From Bacillota bacterium (GTDB lineage Bacteria; Bacillota; Negativicutes; Sporomusales; Sporomusaceae): a DNA stretch of 40,804 nucleotides. Position 1 is the first letter of the stretch; each line of letters begins with the position of its first letter. Below the pieces are notes generated by a model. It saw nothing but the letters and a program-made list of their open reading frames with translations, did not search any database and had not been told where the DNA came from. Of the stretch, positions 33,725-40,804 are shown one piece after another. Both the position numbers and the translations under genes were made by a program. The stretch is taken from contig JAEZVB010000075.1 in assembly GCA_023443285.1 (NCBI GenBank), positions 1 to 40,804 of the forward strand, in the 5' to 3' direction.

Positions 33725-33737
33725 TTTAGTTACTAAA
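33725..33737. promoter_or_regulatory. MarR-type operator copy 5
   Basis: TTTAGTTACTAAA, the best palindrome of the set, immediately before the half-permease operon. The following AACAAT could be its -10 box by analogy with copy 2. Confidence 0.65.
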
Positions 33738-33760
33738 CAATATAAAGGAGATAGCGCATC

Positions 33761-34204
33761 ATGATTAGTCAAAAAACCAAAAATCGAGTTGCCACAGAAG
33801 TAAAGCAAGCGCTTACCTTGACTATTCAGGTACTGCCGCTCATACTATTTGGAATTTTAATGTCGGCAGCCATTGCGGCGCTGCTACCGCCGGACGCCGT
33901 GATGAAGTTTGTTGGTAATGAGGTTGGAATTATGGGGATTTTAATTGGCGGAATTGCCGGCGTTTTTGTTCCGGGTGAACCATTCTTTGGTTTGCCGATT
34001 GCGGAGGGTTTGGCGAAAGCCGGGGCTGGACATGGAGCTCTGGTTGCGTTTATTTCTTCTTGGGCGCTATTTTCAGCTACGTTATATCCTGCTGAAATCG
34101 CCTTTTTGGGAGTGCGCTTTGTCATGCTGCGCAGTTTGCTCAATTTGTTTATTCCGGGATTAGCCGGACTTATAGCCTATCTGATAGCGGGAATTCAATG
34201 GTAA
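33761..34204 (+). CDS. Half-size permease subunit (COG0701/YraQ-like), N-terminal type
   Basis: 147 residues with four or more hydrophobic segments (LTIQVLPLILFGILMSAAIA; GILIGGIAGVFVPGEPFFGL; LLNLFIPGLAGLIAYLIAGI). The GEPFFGLPIAEGLAKAGAG motif matches the permease family that includes YraQ and ArsP, which normally has two homologous halves in one polypeptide of about 300 residues. Here each half is a separate gene; the next gene carries the second. AAGGAG precedes the ATG. Probably exports a metal or organic compound, regulated by the MarR protein. Confidence 0.85.
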   Translation: MISQKTKNRVATEVKQALTLTIQVLPLILFGILMSAAIAALLPPDAVMKFVGNEVGIMGILIGGIAGVFVPGEPFFGLPIAEGLAKAGAGHGALVAFISSWALFSATLYPAEIAFLGVRFVMLRSLLNLFIPGLAGLIAYLIAGIQW

Positions 34205-34218
34205 AGGAGTTGTTTTAC

Positions 34219-34803
34219 ATGGAGCAGGATAAAATCAACAATGGTAGCAACGGCGAGCATAACAGGCTAAAACTAGTATACGGTGTTATGGCAGCGCTGA
34301 CGGCTATCTTGCTGGTCGCGGCTTTTGCGGCAGCGCCTGAACGGCTTATGCCGGAAATCAATAAATCATACATGGTTATCTTTGAGGCCTTACCAGTGGT
34401 TGCAGTCAGTATCCTTGTGGCGACCGTGATTACCGCTTTCTTTTCACCGCATTTTATCGCAAGATGGGCAGGCGAAAGCAGTGGTCTAATAGGTATATTT
34501 ATTGCAACAGGTGCAGGGACACTTGTTTCCTGTGAACCCATGCTAGGGTTGCCGATGATCTTAGGTATTGCCCGTAGAGGTGCCAGTTTCGGTTTTGTTG
34601 TGGCTTTGTTAACCTCTAGTAAACTATTTTCTTTTATGAGAATTCCCGACTATTTTGTCTTTTTAAATTTTAAACTAGCTATCTTTTTTCTGTGTTCTAC
34701 GTTGGTAATGCCCGTTTTATCAGGGGTACTGGCTAACCTTGTTGTCAGTAATTTCCCTATTGGTGATCGAGCTGCTTTTGTAAAAGAACGCACAGAAGAA
34801 TAA
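34219..34803 (+). CDS. Half-size permease subunit (COG0701/YraQ-like), second half
   Basis: 194 residues from an ATG with AAAGGAG 10 nt upstream; an ATG at 34198 overlaps the previous gene's stop without a ribosome site. It repeats the fold of its neighbour: ARWAGESSGLIGIFIATGAG then TLVSCEPMLGLPMILGIARR, with CEP where the first half has GEP. An N-terminal helix (VYGVMAALTAILLVAAFAAA) is extra. The close spacing suggests a heterodimeric carrier. The cysteine in the motif may bind substrate. Confidence 0.85.
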   Translation: MEQDKINNGSNGEHNRLKLVYGVMAALTAILLVAAFAAAPERLMPEINKSYMVIFEALPVVAVSILVATVITAFFSPHFIARWAGESSGLIGIFIATGAGTLVSCEPMLGLPMILGIARRGASFGFVVALLTSSKLFSFMRIPDYFVFLNFKLAIFFLCSTLVMPVLSGVLANLVVSNFPIGDRAAFVKERTEE

Positions 34804-34830
34804 ATTTCGTAAGAGTAGGAGGAGATCAGT

Positions 34831-35736
34831 ATGAAAATCTGTATAATTGTGTTCAGCCCTTCCGGGCATACACTGCAGGCGGCAAAGATGCTGCAAACAG
34901 CTATGCAAGAGCAGGGCATGAAGGTGCAGCTGTTGAATATTACCAGGCAAGAAGAGGTATTTAAACACAATAAAGTAAGAGACTACTTACTAAAAAATGT
35001 AGAGCGCCATGATGTGCTGTGCATTGGTGGGCCGGTGTATGCTGGACATCTAGAAGGTAATGTTCAAAAAATTATCAGGCAACTGCCAGCGCCTGATAAA
35101 CATTGGGGAAAATTAGCTATACCGTTTATCACCTATGGCGGTCTGCATAGCAGTGTAGCGCTGCAGGAGGCCGGAGCTTTGCTGCATGCCAATAAGCGCA
35201 CTACGGTTCTGGGAGTAAAAATGGCCTCGTTTCATTCGCTGTCACAAAACCTTTTGCCCTGCAAAATTAACGAAGGCAAACCCGGTCGGGAAGAAGAACA
35301 GGTTGCCGGAGAAATGGCTAGACGGCTAAAGCAGTTGAGCGATCAAGGCCAGTGGGAGGATGTCAGGCAGTCATTCGCGTATGCGTCTCTGATGCACAAA
35401 ATGGTATTGAAGTTTCTTAGTCAGGATTACTTTCATCGTAAGTACCGGACAGTTCACGCTAAGCCAGAAAAGTGTAACGGTTGTGGAACTTGCCAAAAGC
35501 TTTGTCCGGTCAACCTTATCGAAATCGTGGATCAAAAAGCCGTTAGGGTAGATAACGGCAACTATTGTCTATTGTGTGCCGAATGCTATCACCATTGCCC
35601 GAGGCATGCTGTTGTCCACGAATTTGTTGAACAAAAAATCACGAAAAAGCTCAATAAAGAAAAACAAAAGTACCATGAGCTGCCCCAGTCGGCCGTGTAC
35701 CCGCTTATTGCACAAGAAATAGGGAATAATGGGTAG
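34831..35736 (+). CDS. EFR1-type flavodoxin-ferredoxin fusion
   Basis: 301 residues. An N-terminal flavodoxin-like domain (KICIIVFSPSGHTLQAAKML; IGGPVYAGHLEGNVQ; TYGGLHSSVALQEAG) is followed by two 4Fe-4S clusters: C215, C218, C221, C225 (CNGCGTCQKLCP) and C246, C249, C252, C256 (CLLCAECYHHCP). It passes electrons between an FMN site and iron-sulfur clusters, in the cytoplasm. AGGAGG precedes the ATG, 27 bp after the permease gene. It completes the MarR-controlled operon and may supply electrons for reduction of the compound handled there. Confidence 0.92.
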   Translation: MKICIIVFSPSGHTLQAAKMLQTAMQEQGMKVQLLNITRQEEVFKHNKVRDYLLKNVERHDVLCIGGPVYAGHLEGNVQKIIRQLPAPDKHWGKLAIPFITYGGLHSSVALQEAGALLHANKRTTVLGVKMASFHSLSQNLLPCKINEGKPGREEEQVAGEMARRLKQLSDQGQWEDVRQSFAYASLMHKMVLKFLSQDYFHRKYRTVHAKPEKCNGCGTCQKLCPVNLIEIVDQKAVRVDNGNYCLLCAECYHHCPRHAVVHEFVEQKITKKLNKEKQKYHELPQSAVYPLIAQEIGNNG

Positions 35737-35755
35737 GGTGTTTTGGTGTATTTCG

Positions 35756-35784
35756 TTGACAGGAAGCCGATGGTTGTATACAAT
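35756..35784 (+). promoter_or_regulatory. Sigma-A promoter of the nitroreductase gene
   Basis: TTGACA, a 17-bp spacer, then TACAAT. The -10 lies in a palindromic pair, TTGTATACAA then TTGTGTACAA (35774-35799), two candidate binding sites of a regulator, perhaps the downstream OhrR-like protein. Confidence 0.8.
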
Positions 35785-35898
35785 TAAATTGTGTACAATT
35801 TAATCACAAACAATTATTATTTTGCGATGGATGCTGAAGTGAGTGATAAGTCGGTTTGGCCAGCAGCTCGTAGATAAAGAAAAAGAAGGATGACGGAT

Positions 35899-36711
35899 AT
35901 GGATTTAATTCAGGTTGATCAGGAAAAATGTACGCGCTGCGGTCTGTGCGCTCAGGTCTGTCCTACCAGTGTTATTAGTATGGGAAATCAGGGGCCTGAA
36001 GCTTTGCAATCTAGTTGTATCGCGTGTGGACATTGTGTTGCAGTATGTCCGCAAGCTGCCCTGGATAATCGCAAGGCGCCGCTGGTTAAGCAGTCGCCGC
36101 TATCAAGTGAATCTGTGCTTGATGCCGGGGCGGCTGCCCGCTTCCTTCGCTCCCGGCGATCGATTCGCTGTTATAAACAACAGGCCGTACCGCGGGAAAA
36201 AATCTTACAAATGCTTGATGTCGCCCGCTTAGCACCGTCAGGGGGCAACTCGCAGGGGGTAGCTTACCATGTTATTGATAACGCTGATATTCTGCGAAAA
36301 ATCACAGCCGTGACAGTTGACTGGATGGAAGAGCAAATGCAACAAGGTAGTCCCTGGGGGAAATATTTTGCCGGATTAGTCCAGGAATATCGTAAAAGCG
36401 GCCAGGACGTTATTTTGCGGGATGCGCCTTGCTTAGTAGTGGCTGTAACCAATAAGCGCATGTTCGCGAGCGGCCGGGATAATACGCATTTTTCCCTGGC
36501 ATATGCTGAACTGTATGCGCCGACTCTTGGACTAGGAACCTGCTGGGCGGGGTTTTTTGAGGCCTGCGCAGCTAATGGATACCAACCATTACTGGATCTT
36601 TTAGCTTTGCCGAAAGCAATGGTCGTGACCGGTGGATTGATGGTGGGTTTCCCTAAGTATACGTATAAACGGCTAGTTGATAAAAATCCACTGCAGGTGA
36701 CTTGGCAGTAA
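35899..36711 (+). CDS. Ferredoxin-nitroreductase fusion
   Basis: 270 residues from an ATG with AAGAAGG 9 nt upstream; the ATG three codons earlier abuts that site. Two 4Fe-4S motifs come first: C11, C14, C17, C21 and C40, C43, C46, C50 (CTRCGLCAQVCP; CIACGHCVAVCP). The FMN nitroreductase domain follows (FLRSRRSIRCYKQQAVPREK; LDVARLAPSGGNSQGVAYHV; LYAPTLGLGTCWAGFFEACA). Such fusions reduce nitro compounds, quinones or flavins using ferredoxin-type electrons. Its own promoter has palindromic operators and the adjacent redox regulator fits induction by oxidants or quinones. Confidence 0.94.
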   Translation: MDLIQVDQEKCTRCGLCAQVCPTSVISMGNQGPEALQSSCIACGHCVAVCPQAALDNRKAPLVKQSPLSSESVLDAGAAARFLRSRRSIRCYKQQAVPREKILQMLDVARLAPSGGNSQGVAYHVIDNADILRKITAVTVDWMEEQMQQGSPWGKYFAGLVQEYRKSGQDVILRDAPCLVVAVTNKRMFASGRDNTHFSLAYAELYAPTLGLGTCWAGFFEACAANGYQPLLDLLALPKAMVVTGGLMVGFPKYTYKRLVDKNPLQVTWQ

Positions 36712-36746
36712 AGTAGGAAAGAATTAAATTAGTTGCGAAAAGAGTT

Positions 36747-37199
36747 ATGAAAATGGATAAAGACAGTCTGCTGACACTAGATAATCAGTTGTGTTTTACC
36801 ATCTATGCCTGCGCCAAGGAGATCACAGGGCTATATAGACCGTGGCTGGAAACGTTGGGGCTTACCTATACGCAATATATTACGTTGCTGGTGCTTTGGG
36901 AGAATGATGCTATTACCCTCAAAGAACTAGGGGAAAGACTTTTTTTAGATTCAGGAACGCTGACGCCGCTGCTAAAAAAAATGGAAGCTGCCGGACTGTT
37001 ATATCGGCTGCGGAGCAAAGAGGATGAGCGAACGTTGCGGATAAGGCTTACTGCGCAAGGAAGAGAACTTAAAAAAGAGGCTTACGAGGTTGCCGAAAAG
37101 GTGTTTGATGCCTCACAATTATCAGTGGAGGAAGCCCGCCTTATTCAAAATCAGATGAACGGGCTGCTAATCCGGCTAGTTGCCGCCAAATGCCCCTAG
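36747..37199 (+). CDS. OhrR-like MarR-family redox regulator
   Basis: 150 residues; an ATG two codons further in at 36753 has a better placed AAGAG site and may be the true start. The N-terminus LDNQLCFTIYACAKEITGLY with C16 is the signature of OhrR-type peroxide sensors, in which that cysteine is oxidised and releases DNA. The winged helix follows: LTYTQYITLLVLWE, LKELGERLFLDSGTLTPLLK, KMEAAGLLYRLRSKEDERTL. No ohr peroxidase gene is adjacent; the nitroreductase is the likely target, through the TTGTATACAA-type palindromes. A related palindrome before the decarboxylase may also be bound. Confidence 0.9.
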   Translation: MKMDKDSLLTLDNQLCFTIYACAKEITGLYRPWLETLGLTYTQYITLLVLWENDAITLKELGERLFLDSGTLTPLLKKMEAAGLLYRLRSKEDERTLRIRLTAQGRELKKEAYEVAEKVFDASQLSVEEARLIQNQMNGLLIRLVAAKCP

Positions 37200-37294
37200 T
37201 GCCGGGAGGTTGATCGCGATTTTGCTGGCTGGCTAGCAAGCTAAGTCTCCGGGTAGTATTTTATATGCAAAACAAAACTAACGCGAGGTATACC

Positions 37295-37867
37295 GTGAAT
37301 AATAGGAAGAAGATAGTTGCCATCGGAGACTCGATTACCTACGGATTTCCGTACTCAACGAAGTTCTCTTGGGTACAGTTGGCCAGTGAAGAGTTGGGTA
37401 TTCCTATCATTAATAAAGGCATCAACGGGGACACTACTGGCGCTATGCGGGAGCGGTTTGAAGAGGTCGTTTGCCGCTATTTGCCATCCCATGTAATTAT
37501 CATGGGGGGGACTAATGATGCCTGCGGCCGAGTTGAGGCCGAAGAAGTCGAGGACAATATCCGCTATATGGCAGAAATTGCGTTTGCGCAGGAAATAACA
37601 CCCATCCTTGGATTGCCCATACCCTGCAATTATCCGCAAGATGAATATATTTTAGGGCTGTATCGTGAAGATATGCGGGAATATGCGCTTGCGAAGAATT
37701 TGCCGGTGATTGATTTTTATACAGCTTTTTTAAAATGGGGGAGCAAGCAGGTAGAGAACGCATTTTTCGCTGATGTACTGCATCCAAATGAGCGCGGCTA
37801 CCAAGTTATGGCTGCAGTCGCGGTAAAGGTATTACAAGCACAAAAGATGGAGACCGTAGAGAGATAA
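37295..37867 (+). CDS. SGNH/GDSL-family hydrolase
   Basis: 190 residues from a GTG preceded by GAGGT, which gives the family's normal start right before KKIVAIGDSITYGF; an ATG ten codons upstream (37265) is open but adds an atypical tail. The GDS nucleophile block is followed by INGDTTGAMRERF (oxyanion glycine), IIMGGTNDACG (block III asparagine) and FFADVLHPNERGYQ (catalytic Asp-x-x-His). Such enzymes cleave ester bonds of lipids, acyl-CoA or acetylated sugars. No signal peptide, so cytoplasmic. Substrate unknown. Confidence 0.9.
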   Translation: MNNRKKIVAIGDSITYGFPYSTKFSWVQLASEELGIPIINKGINGDTTGAMRERFEEVVCRYLPSHVIIMGGTNDACGRVEAEEVEDNIRYMAEIAFAQEITPILGLPIPCNYPQDEYILGLYREDMREYALAKNLPVIDFYTAFLKWGSKQVENAFFADVLHPNERGYQVMAAVAVKVLQAQKMETVER

Positions 37868-37908
37868 ATTATACTATGGTGTATACCGACACAGATACTT
37901 CTATATTG

Positions 37909-37972
37909 TATTACATACAATTCTACCGTTGTATGTAATAAGCGTTCGACTGTATACTGGAATTGTATGTAA
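37909..37972. promoter_or_regulatory. Operator palindrome before the PLP decarboxylase
   Basis: TATTACATACAA (37909-37920) and TTGTATGTAATA (37929-37940) are perfect inverted repeats with an 8-bp spacer; a further TTGTATGTAA half-site lies at 37963. A TTGTAT and TATACT (37953-37958) pair separated by 18 bp could be the promoter, overlapped by the right arm. Confidence 0.65.
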
Positions 37973-37992
37973 AGTGCGGGAGGGCGTTGGCA

Positions 37993-39396
37993 ATGGTAGA
38001 AAAAAAGTATGTTAGTCCCATACTGGATAAACTGAGGACGGAAAGCTTTGAAAATGATTTAGAATTGGCACATCACCTAGCTGTAAGCTATTTAAAGCAA
38101 GTGGATGATATGAGGGTTTATCCTGATGAAACAGATATTAAAAATCTAGATGTGTTTAACGAAGCGTTGGCGGCTGAACCGGAAAGCACCAACAAGCTGT
38201 TGCATAAATTAGCTGAGTATGGATCACCGGCAACGATTGCGCAAACAGGGGGGAGATATTTTGGCTTTGTCTGTGGCGGAATTCTTCCTGCCGCCTTATG
38301 CTCAAAATGGCTTACTGATGCCTGGGATCAAAATGCAGGAGTATTTGTCCTGTCCCCGATTGCTTCCAAAATCGAAGCTGTGTGCGAAAACTGGTTAAAG
38401 GAACTGCTGGCATTACCGGACGACACGGTAGCAGGGTTTGTCAGCGGCAGTTCCACTGCATCGCTCTGTGGCTTGGTTGCGGCGAGAAATTATCTGCTTA
38501 CTAATATGGGTTATGATGTTACAAAAGACGGCTTATTCAATGCTCCACCCATCAAAGTCATTGTGGGGGCAGAGGCACATGCGACAATATATAAAGCGCT
38601 TTCGATTATCGGCTTAGGTGCTGCCAGAGTCATTACAATTCCTTCAGACGGGCAAGGGCGTATTGTGGCAGAGCAAATTCCTGAACTAGATGACAAAACC
38701 TTATTGATATTGCAAGCCGGAAATGTAAATACCGGCGCGTTTGATGATTTTAGCGCTATTTGTAAGAAAGCAAATAAAGCAGGCGCCTGGGTGCATGTGG
38801 ATGGGGCTTTTGGCTTATGGGCCGCGGCTTCTGAAAAAATGAAGCACTTAACAAAAGATGTAGCATTAGCCGATTCTTGGTCTGTAGATGCACATAAGAC
38901 ATTAAACGCCCCTTATGACAATGGCATTGTTTTGTGCAGGCATAAAGAGGCATTAGTTCGTGCTATGCATATGACAGGATCCTATATTATTTATAACGAA
39001 AATAGAGATGGAATGCTGTATACCGCAGAGATGTCACGCAGAGCGAGGGCGATTGACTTGTGGGCAGCATTAAAGGGATTGGGAAAAAAGGGTGTAGCTC
39101 AATTAGTGGAAGAACTTCACAGTAAGGCTAAGTATTTTGCGGAATTGTTACAAGCTGGTGGCTTGGAGATTTTAAATGATGTAGTATATAACCAGGTGCT
39201 GGTTCACTATGATAATGACAGTAAAACAGAAGCGGTAATTAAAGGTGTTCAACAATCAGGAGTTTGCTGGCTGGGTGGCGCCAAATGGTCAGGTAAATCT
39301 GTTATGAGAATTAGCGTTTGTTCTTATAAAACCAGTTATGAAGATATAGAAAAATCAGCGCAGGAAATCCTGAGAATTGCCAAGGCGTTAAATTAA
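37993..39396 (+). CDS. Pyridoxal-phosphate-dependent decarboxylase
   Basis: 467 residues from the ATG with GGGAGGG upstream; ten codons further upstream are open without a site. Group II amino-acid decarboxylase fold: VSGSSTASLCGLVAARNYLL (phosphate-binding), ILQAGNVNTGAF, WVHVDGAFGLWAAA (Asp to the pyridine nitrogen) and the Schiff-base lysine K302 in VDAHKTLNAPYDNG. The nearest relatives are glutamate, aromatic amino-acid or diaminobutyrate decarboxylases; the substrate cannot be told. Removing a carboxylate here would give an amine for acid resistance or biosynthesis. The palindrome upstream suggests regulation. Confidence 0.92.
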   Translation: MVEKKYVSPILDKLRTESFENDLELAHHLAVSYLKQVDDMRVYPDETDIKNLDVFNEALAAEPESTNKLLHKLAEYGSPATIAQTGGRYFGFVCGGILPAALCSKWLTDAWDQNAGVFVLSPIASKIEAVCENWLKELLALPDDTVAGFVSGSSTASLCGLVAARNYLLTNMGYDVTKDGLFNAPPIKVIVGAEAHATIYKALSIIGLGAARVITIPSDGQGRIVAEQIPELDDKTLLILQAGNVNTGAFDDFSAICKKANKAGAWVHVDGAFGLWAAASEKMKHLTKDVALADSWSVDAHKTLNAPYDNGIVLCRHKEALVRAMHMTGSYIIYNENRDGMLYTAEMSRRARAIDLWAALKGLGKKGVAQLVEELHSKAKYFAELLQAGGLEILNDVVYNQVLVHYDNDSKTEAVIKGVQQSGVCWLGGAKWSGKSVMRISVCSYKTSYEDIEKSAQEILRIAKALN

Positions 39397-39412
39397 TACA
39401 TGGACGCTTTTT

Positions 39413-39446
39413 ATCCTTCCCGGTGTTTGCGGGAAGGATTTTTTTA
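39413..39446 (+). terminator. Terminator of the decarboxylase gene
   Basis: ATCCTTCCCG pairs with CGGGAAGGAT, followed by a T-run. Confidence 0.94.
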
Positions 39447-39493
39447 GCATTTTAAGCAAATTACAAAATATAATGTACAAAGGGGTGGTACAT

Positions 39494-39727
39494 TTGAAGA
39501 CCTATGTGGCTATTACGGCTAAGAAGGATGAGCTGGGTAACCTTGTGCCGAATATTATTCAGTGGTCTGATGGTCGCGAGATTCCTGTTGACAGGGTGCT
39601 TGACGTTCGCCAGGCGCCGGCGATTGTTGACGGTAGGCAGGGCATGAGATATATTTGCCGGATAGGAAATAAGGAGGTTTATCTGTTGCAGGATAGTGAG
39701 AATGGTAATTGGTACATCGAAATATAA
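39494..39727 (+). CDS. Small conserved-looking hypothetical protein
   Basis: 77 residues from a TTG placed after AAAGGGGTGG; an ATG seven codons upstream (39473) lies inside that ribosome site's context and is less likely. The sequence KTYVAITAKKDELGNLVPNI then QWSDGREIPVDRVLDVRQAP is beta-rich and resembles small Bacillota proteins of unknown function. The last part (YICRIGNKEVYLLQD) continues the strand pattern. No catalytic motif. Confidence 0.78.
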   Translation: MKTYVAITAKKDELGNLVPNIIQWSDGREIPVDRVLDVRQAPAIVDGRQGMRYICRIGNKEVYLLQDSENGNWYIEI

Positions 39728-39834
39728 GTATAACCATCAGCAGTAATAACAGCTGATAGAACTTATTTTGCAGGTGAAGTTGTTTTTTATCAGAGAAGCT
39801 GTTTATTTTTCTATAATTGTAGTATAATAATAAT

Positions 39835-39948
39835 GCTGCAACGGAGTGGTGGGATCTGCTGGGTTTGGGGAAACCCCGTGGATTTGGTGGGGCTCCGTTG
39901 CTCGGAAGATAACGAAATCCCTCAGGGAAGCCTGAGGGATTTTTTTGT
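39835..39948 (+). ncRNA. Candidate small RNA with its own terminator
   Basis: Downstream of TATAAT (39823-39828), GCAACGGAG (39838-39846) pairs with CTCCGTTGC (39893-39901) and encloses an inner hairpin GGGTTT-GGGG-AAACCC. Then AATCCCTCAGG-GAAG-CCTGAGGGATT and a T-run (39916-39947) terminate it. No gene is close downstream (abrB starts nearly 300 bp later and has its own promoter), so the unit looks like an independent RNA of about 115 nt. Several GGA triplets, some in loops, would be compatible with CsrA binding, but this is speculative. Confidence 0.6.
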
Positions 39949-40070
39949 TTAGCAGATTAATCCGTAGGTGTTGCCCGGCGTGAAGTCGGGCTTATTTGTT
40001 TGTTTTATACCATTCCAGATAAATGGAGACTTAATTCGGACAGCGTTTTGCCTGAATTCTAGTCGAAATT

Positions 40071-40140
40071 ATCCAGGGACTTAGCCGCTCTTACTCCCGC
40101 TTGTAGAAGCGGAAGTCTTAGAGCGGGTTAGTCATCGGAT
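40071..40140. mobile_element. Nested hairpin resembling an IS200/IS605-type end
   Basis: ATCC and GGAT bracket a structure in which CCGCTCT (40085-40091) pairs with AGAGCGG (40120-40126), inside which CCGCTT-GTAG-AAGCGG (40097-40112) forms a second hairpin. The segment recalls the end structures of IS605/IS1341 elements and their small non-autonomous derivatives. No tnpA or tnpB sequence is here. Alternatively it is a structured regulatory RNA of the AbrB-like gene. Confidence 0.4.
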
Positions 40141-40162
40141 AATATTATACGTAAAATTATAA

Positions 40163-40191
40163 TTGACAGGTATTATGAAATTTGGTACATT
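40163..40191 (+). promoter_or_regulatory. Sigma-A promoter of the AbrB-type gene
   Basis: TTGACA, a 17-bp spacer, then TACATT, 48 bp before the start codon. Confidence 0.8.
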
Positions 40192-40239
40192 TATCATGTA
40201 GTAATTTGTCGAACAAAGCAAAATGAAGGAGAAACACAA

Positions 40240-40488
40240 ATGAAAGCAACTGGAATTGTAAGAAGAGTGGACGAACTTGGCAGAGTGGTAATACCCATAG
40301 AATTACGCCGCATCTTTGGTATCGAGGAAAAAGATGGTCTCGAGATATATACTGATAATGACCAAATCATCCTGCGGAAATACGAACCTGCCTGCGTGTT
40401 CTGTGGTAGTGCCGTTGAGGTAAGTAATTTCAAGGGCAAAAATATTTGCAAAGAATGTTTTACAGTTATGACGAAAAGTGTTGGTTAA
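40240..40488 (+). CDS. abrB: AbrB/SpoVT-family transition-state regulator
   Basis: 82 residues. The N-terminal swapped-hairpin DNA-binding domain is canonical (GIVRRVDELGRVVIPIELRR then IFGIEEKDGLEIYTDNDQII). The C-terminal part adds C-x2-C and C-x2-C (CVFCGS; CKEC), a small zinc-knuckle-like tail found in many clostridial AbrB proteins. AAGGAG precedes the ATG. AbrB proteins are dimeric or tetrameric regulators of the transition to stationary phase and sporulation; direct targets are not evident. Confidence 0.94.
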   Translation: MKATGIVRRVDELGRVVIPIELRRIFGIEEKDGLEIYTDNDQIILRKYEPACVFCGSAVEVSNFKGKNICKECFTVMTKSVG

Positions 40489-40504
40489 TTAGGTCTTTGG
40501 GGTT

Positions 40505-40540
40505 AATGCCGTATCTATGGGGATACGGCATTTTATTTTT
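40505..40540 (+). terminator. Terminator of the AbrB-type gene
   Basis: AATGCCGTATC pairs with GATACGGCATT, followed by a T-rich tail. Confidence 0.93.
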
Positions 40541-40680
40541 CTTAAAGGCAGTGTGAGTTCTTGTAAATACTGGCCTCTGTAGTATTATATAGATATAGAA
40601 GGTTTGCAGGCGTTATTTATGTAGTATCATTACCAGGTATACTAACCCAGCATAGCTAAGGGGGAGGAAGGAAAGATATT

Positions 40681-40804
40681 ATGGAACGGAAACTTAAGAC
40701 AGCCCTAGCGACTACCATTGATGACTATGATGCTATTGTCAAGCAAATTAATGATCCTACTACACCGCCGGCCAGAAAACTGGAGCTAATTACTGCCAAG
40801 GAAG
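40681..40804 (+). CDS. Start of a gene cut by the window edge
   Basis: 41 codons from an ATG with GGGGGAGG upstream; the frame stays open to the edge. It begins MERKLKTALATTIDDYDAIV and continues with helical, charged sequence (PPARKLELITAKE). Too short to identify. Confidence 0.7.
   Translation, partial: MERKLKTALATTIDDYDAIVKQINDPTTPPARKLELITAKE

Overview
The window looks like a low-to-moderate GC chromosome of a diderm Bacillota, most plausibly a Negativicute of the Sporomusaceae type (Sporomusa/Pelosinus-like). That assignment is inference from gene content: GGDEF/HD-GYP and MCP signalling proteins, a FIST-domain histidine kinase, EFR1-type ferredoxins, ferredoxin-nitroreductases, an AbrB regulator, strong Shine-Dalgarno sites and frequent TTG/GTG starts. 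No rRNA or marker gene is present to confirm it.

Region 1 (1-2983) is left flank. It has short GTGGCTC direct repeats at the edge that resemble an insertion-sequence end, then a membrane-anchored TPR protein. Region 2 (2984-19374) is an integrative element in a tRNA-Gly(CCC) gene. The intact tRNA forms the left end. A 47-bp direct repeat of its 3' half, starting at the anticodon loop, marks the right end at 19328-19374. Just inside the left end is a tyrosine integrase. The element has a phage/plasmid-like core: RadC, a P4/D5-type primase-helicase, an ERF annealing protein and a DUF6166-like protein. It has no capsid, portal or conjugation genes. Its cargo is six small immunity-like genes, a second core-only tyrosine recombinase, and a HEPN protein next to a dGTPase-family protein, which together look like a defence pair. 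A further tRNA-end copy at 20694-20731 suggests an older, outer integration that enclosed a secreted-protein gene.

Two noncoding stretches inside the element are the most unusual part. About 1 kb at 6380-7340 is rich in perfect hairpins; two have the loop TGCCAC and two have loops containing the complementary TGGCA, which suggests a large structured RNA with kissing loops (GOLLD/ROOL-like in character, not shown by homology). At 7928-8342 there are three related stem-loop elements. The two larger ones are both 115 nt, start exactly 200 bp apart, and have outer stems that differ in sequence but keep pairing.

Region 3 (20750-40804) is ordinary chromosome. It carries a c-di-GMP enzyme, an AraC regulator divergent from a sugar-acid dehydrogenase/isomerase pair, an MCP, a FIST-histidine kinase, an orphan amino-acid-binding lipoprotein, a MarR-controlled cluster (amidohydrolase, MarR, split half-permeases, flavodoxin-ferredoxin) with five near-identical TTTAGTnACTAAA operators, a nitroreductase plus OhrR-like regulator, an SGNH hydrolase, a PLP decarboxylase, a candidate small RNA, and an AbrB-type regulator.
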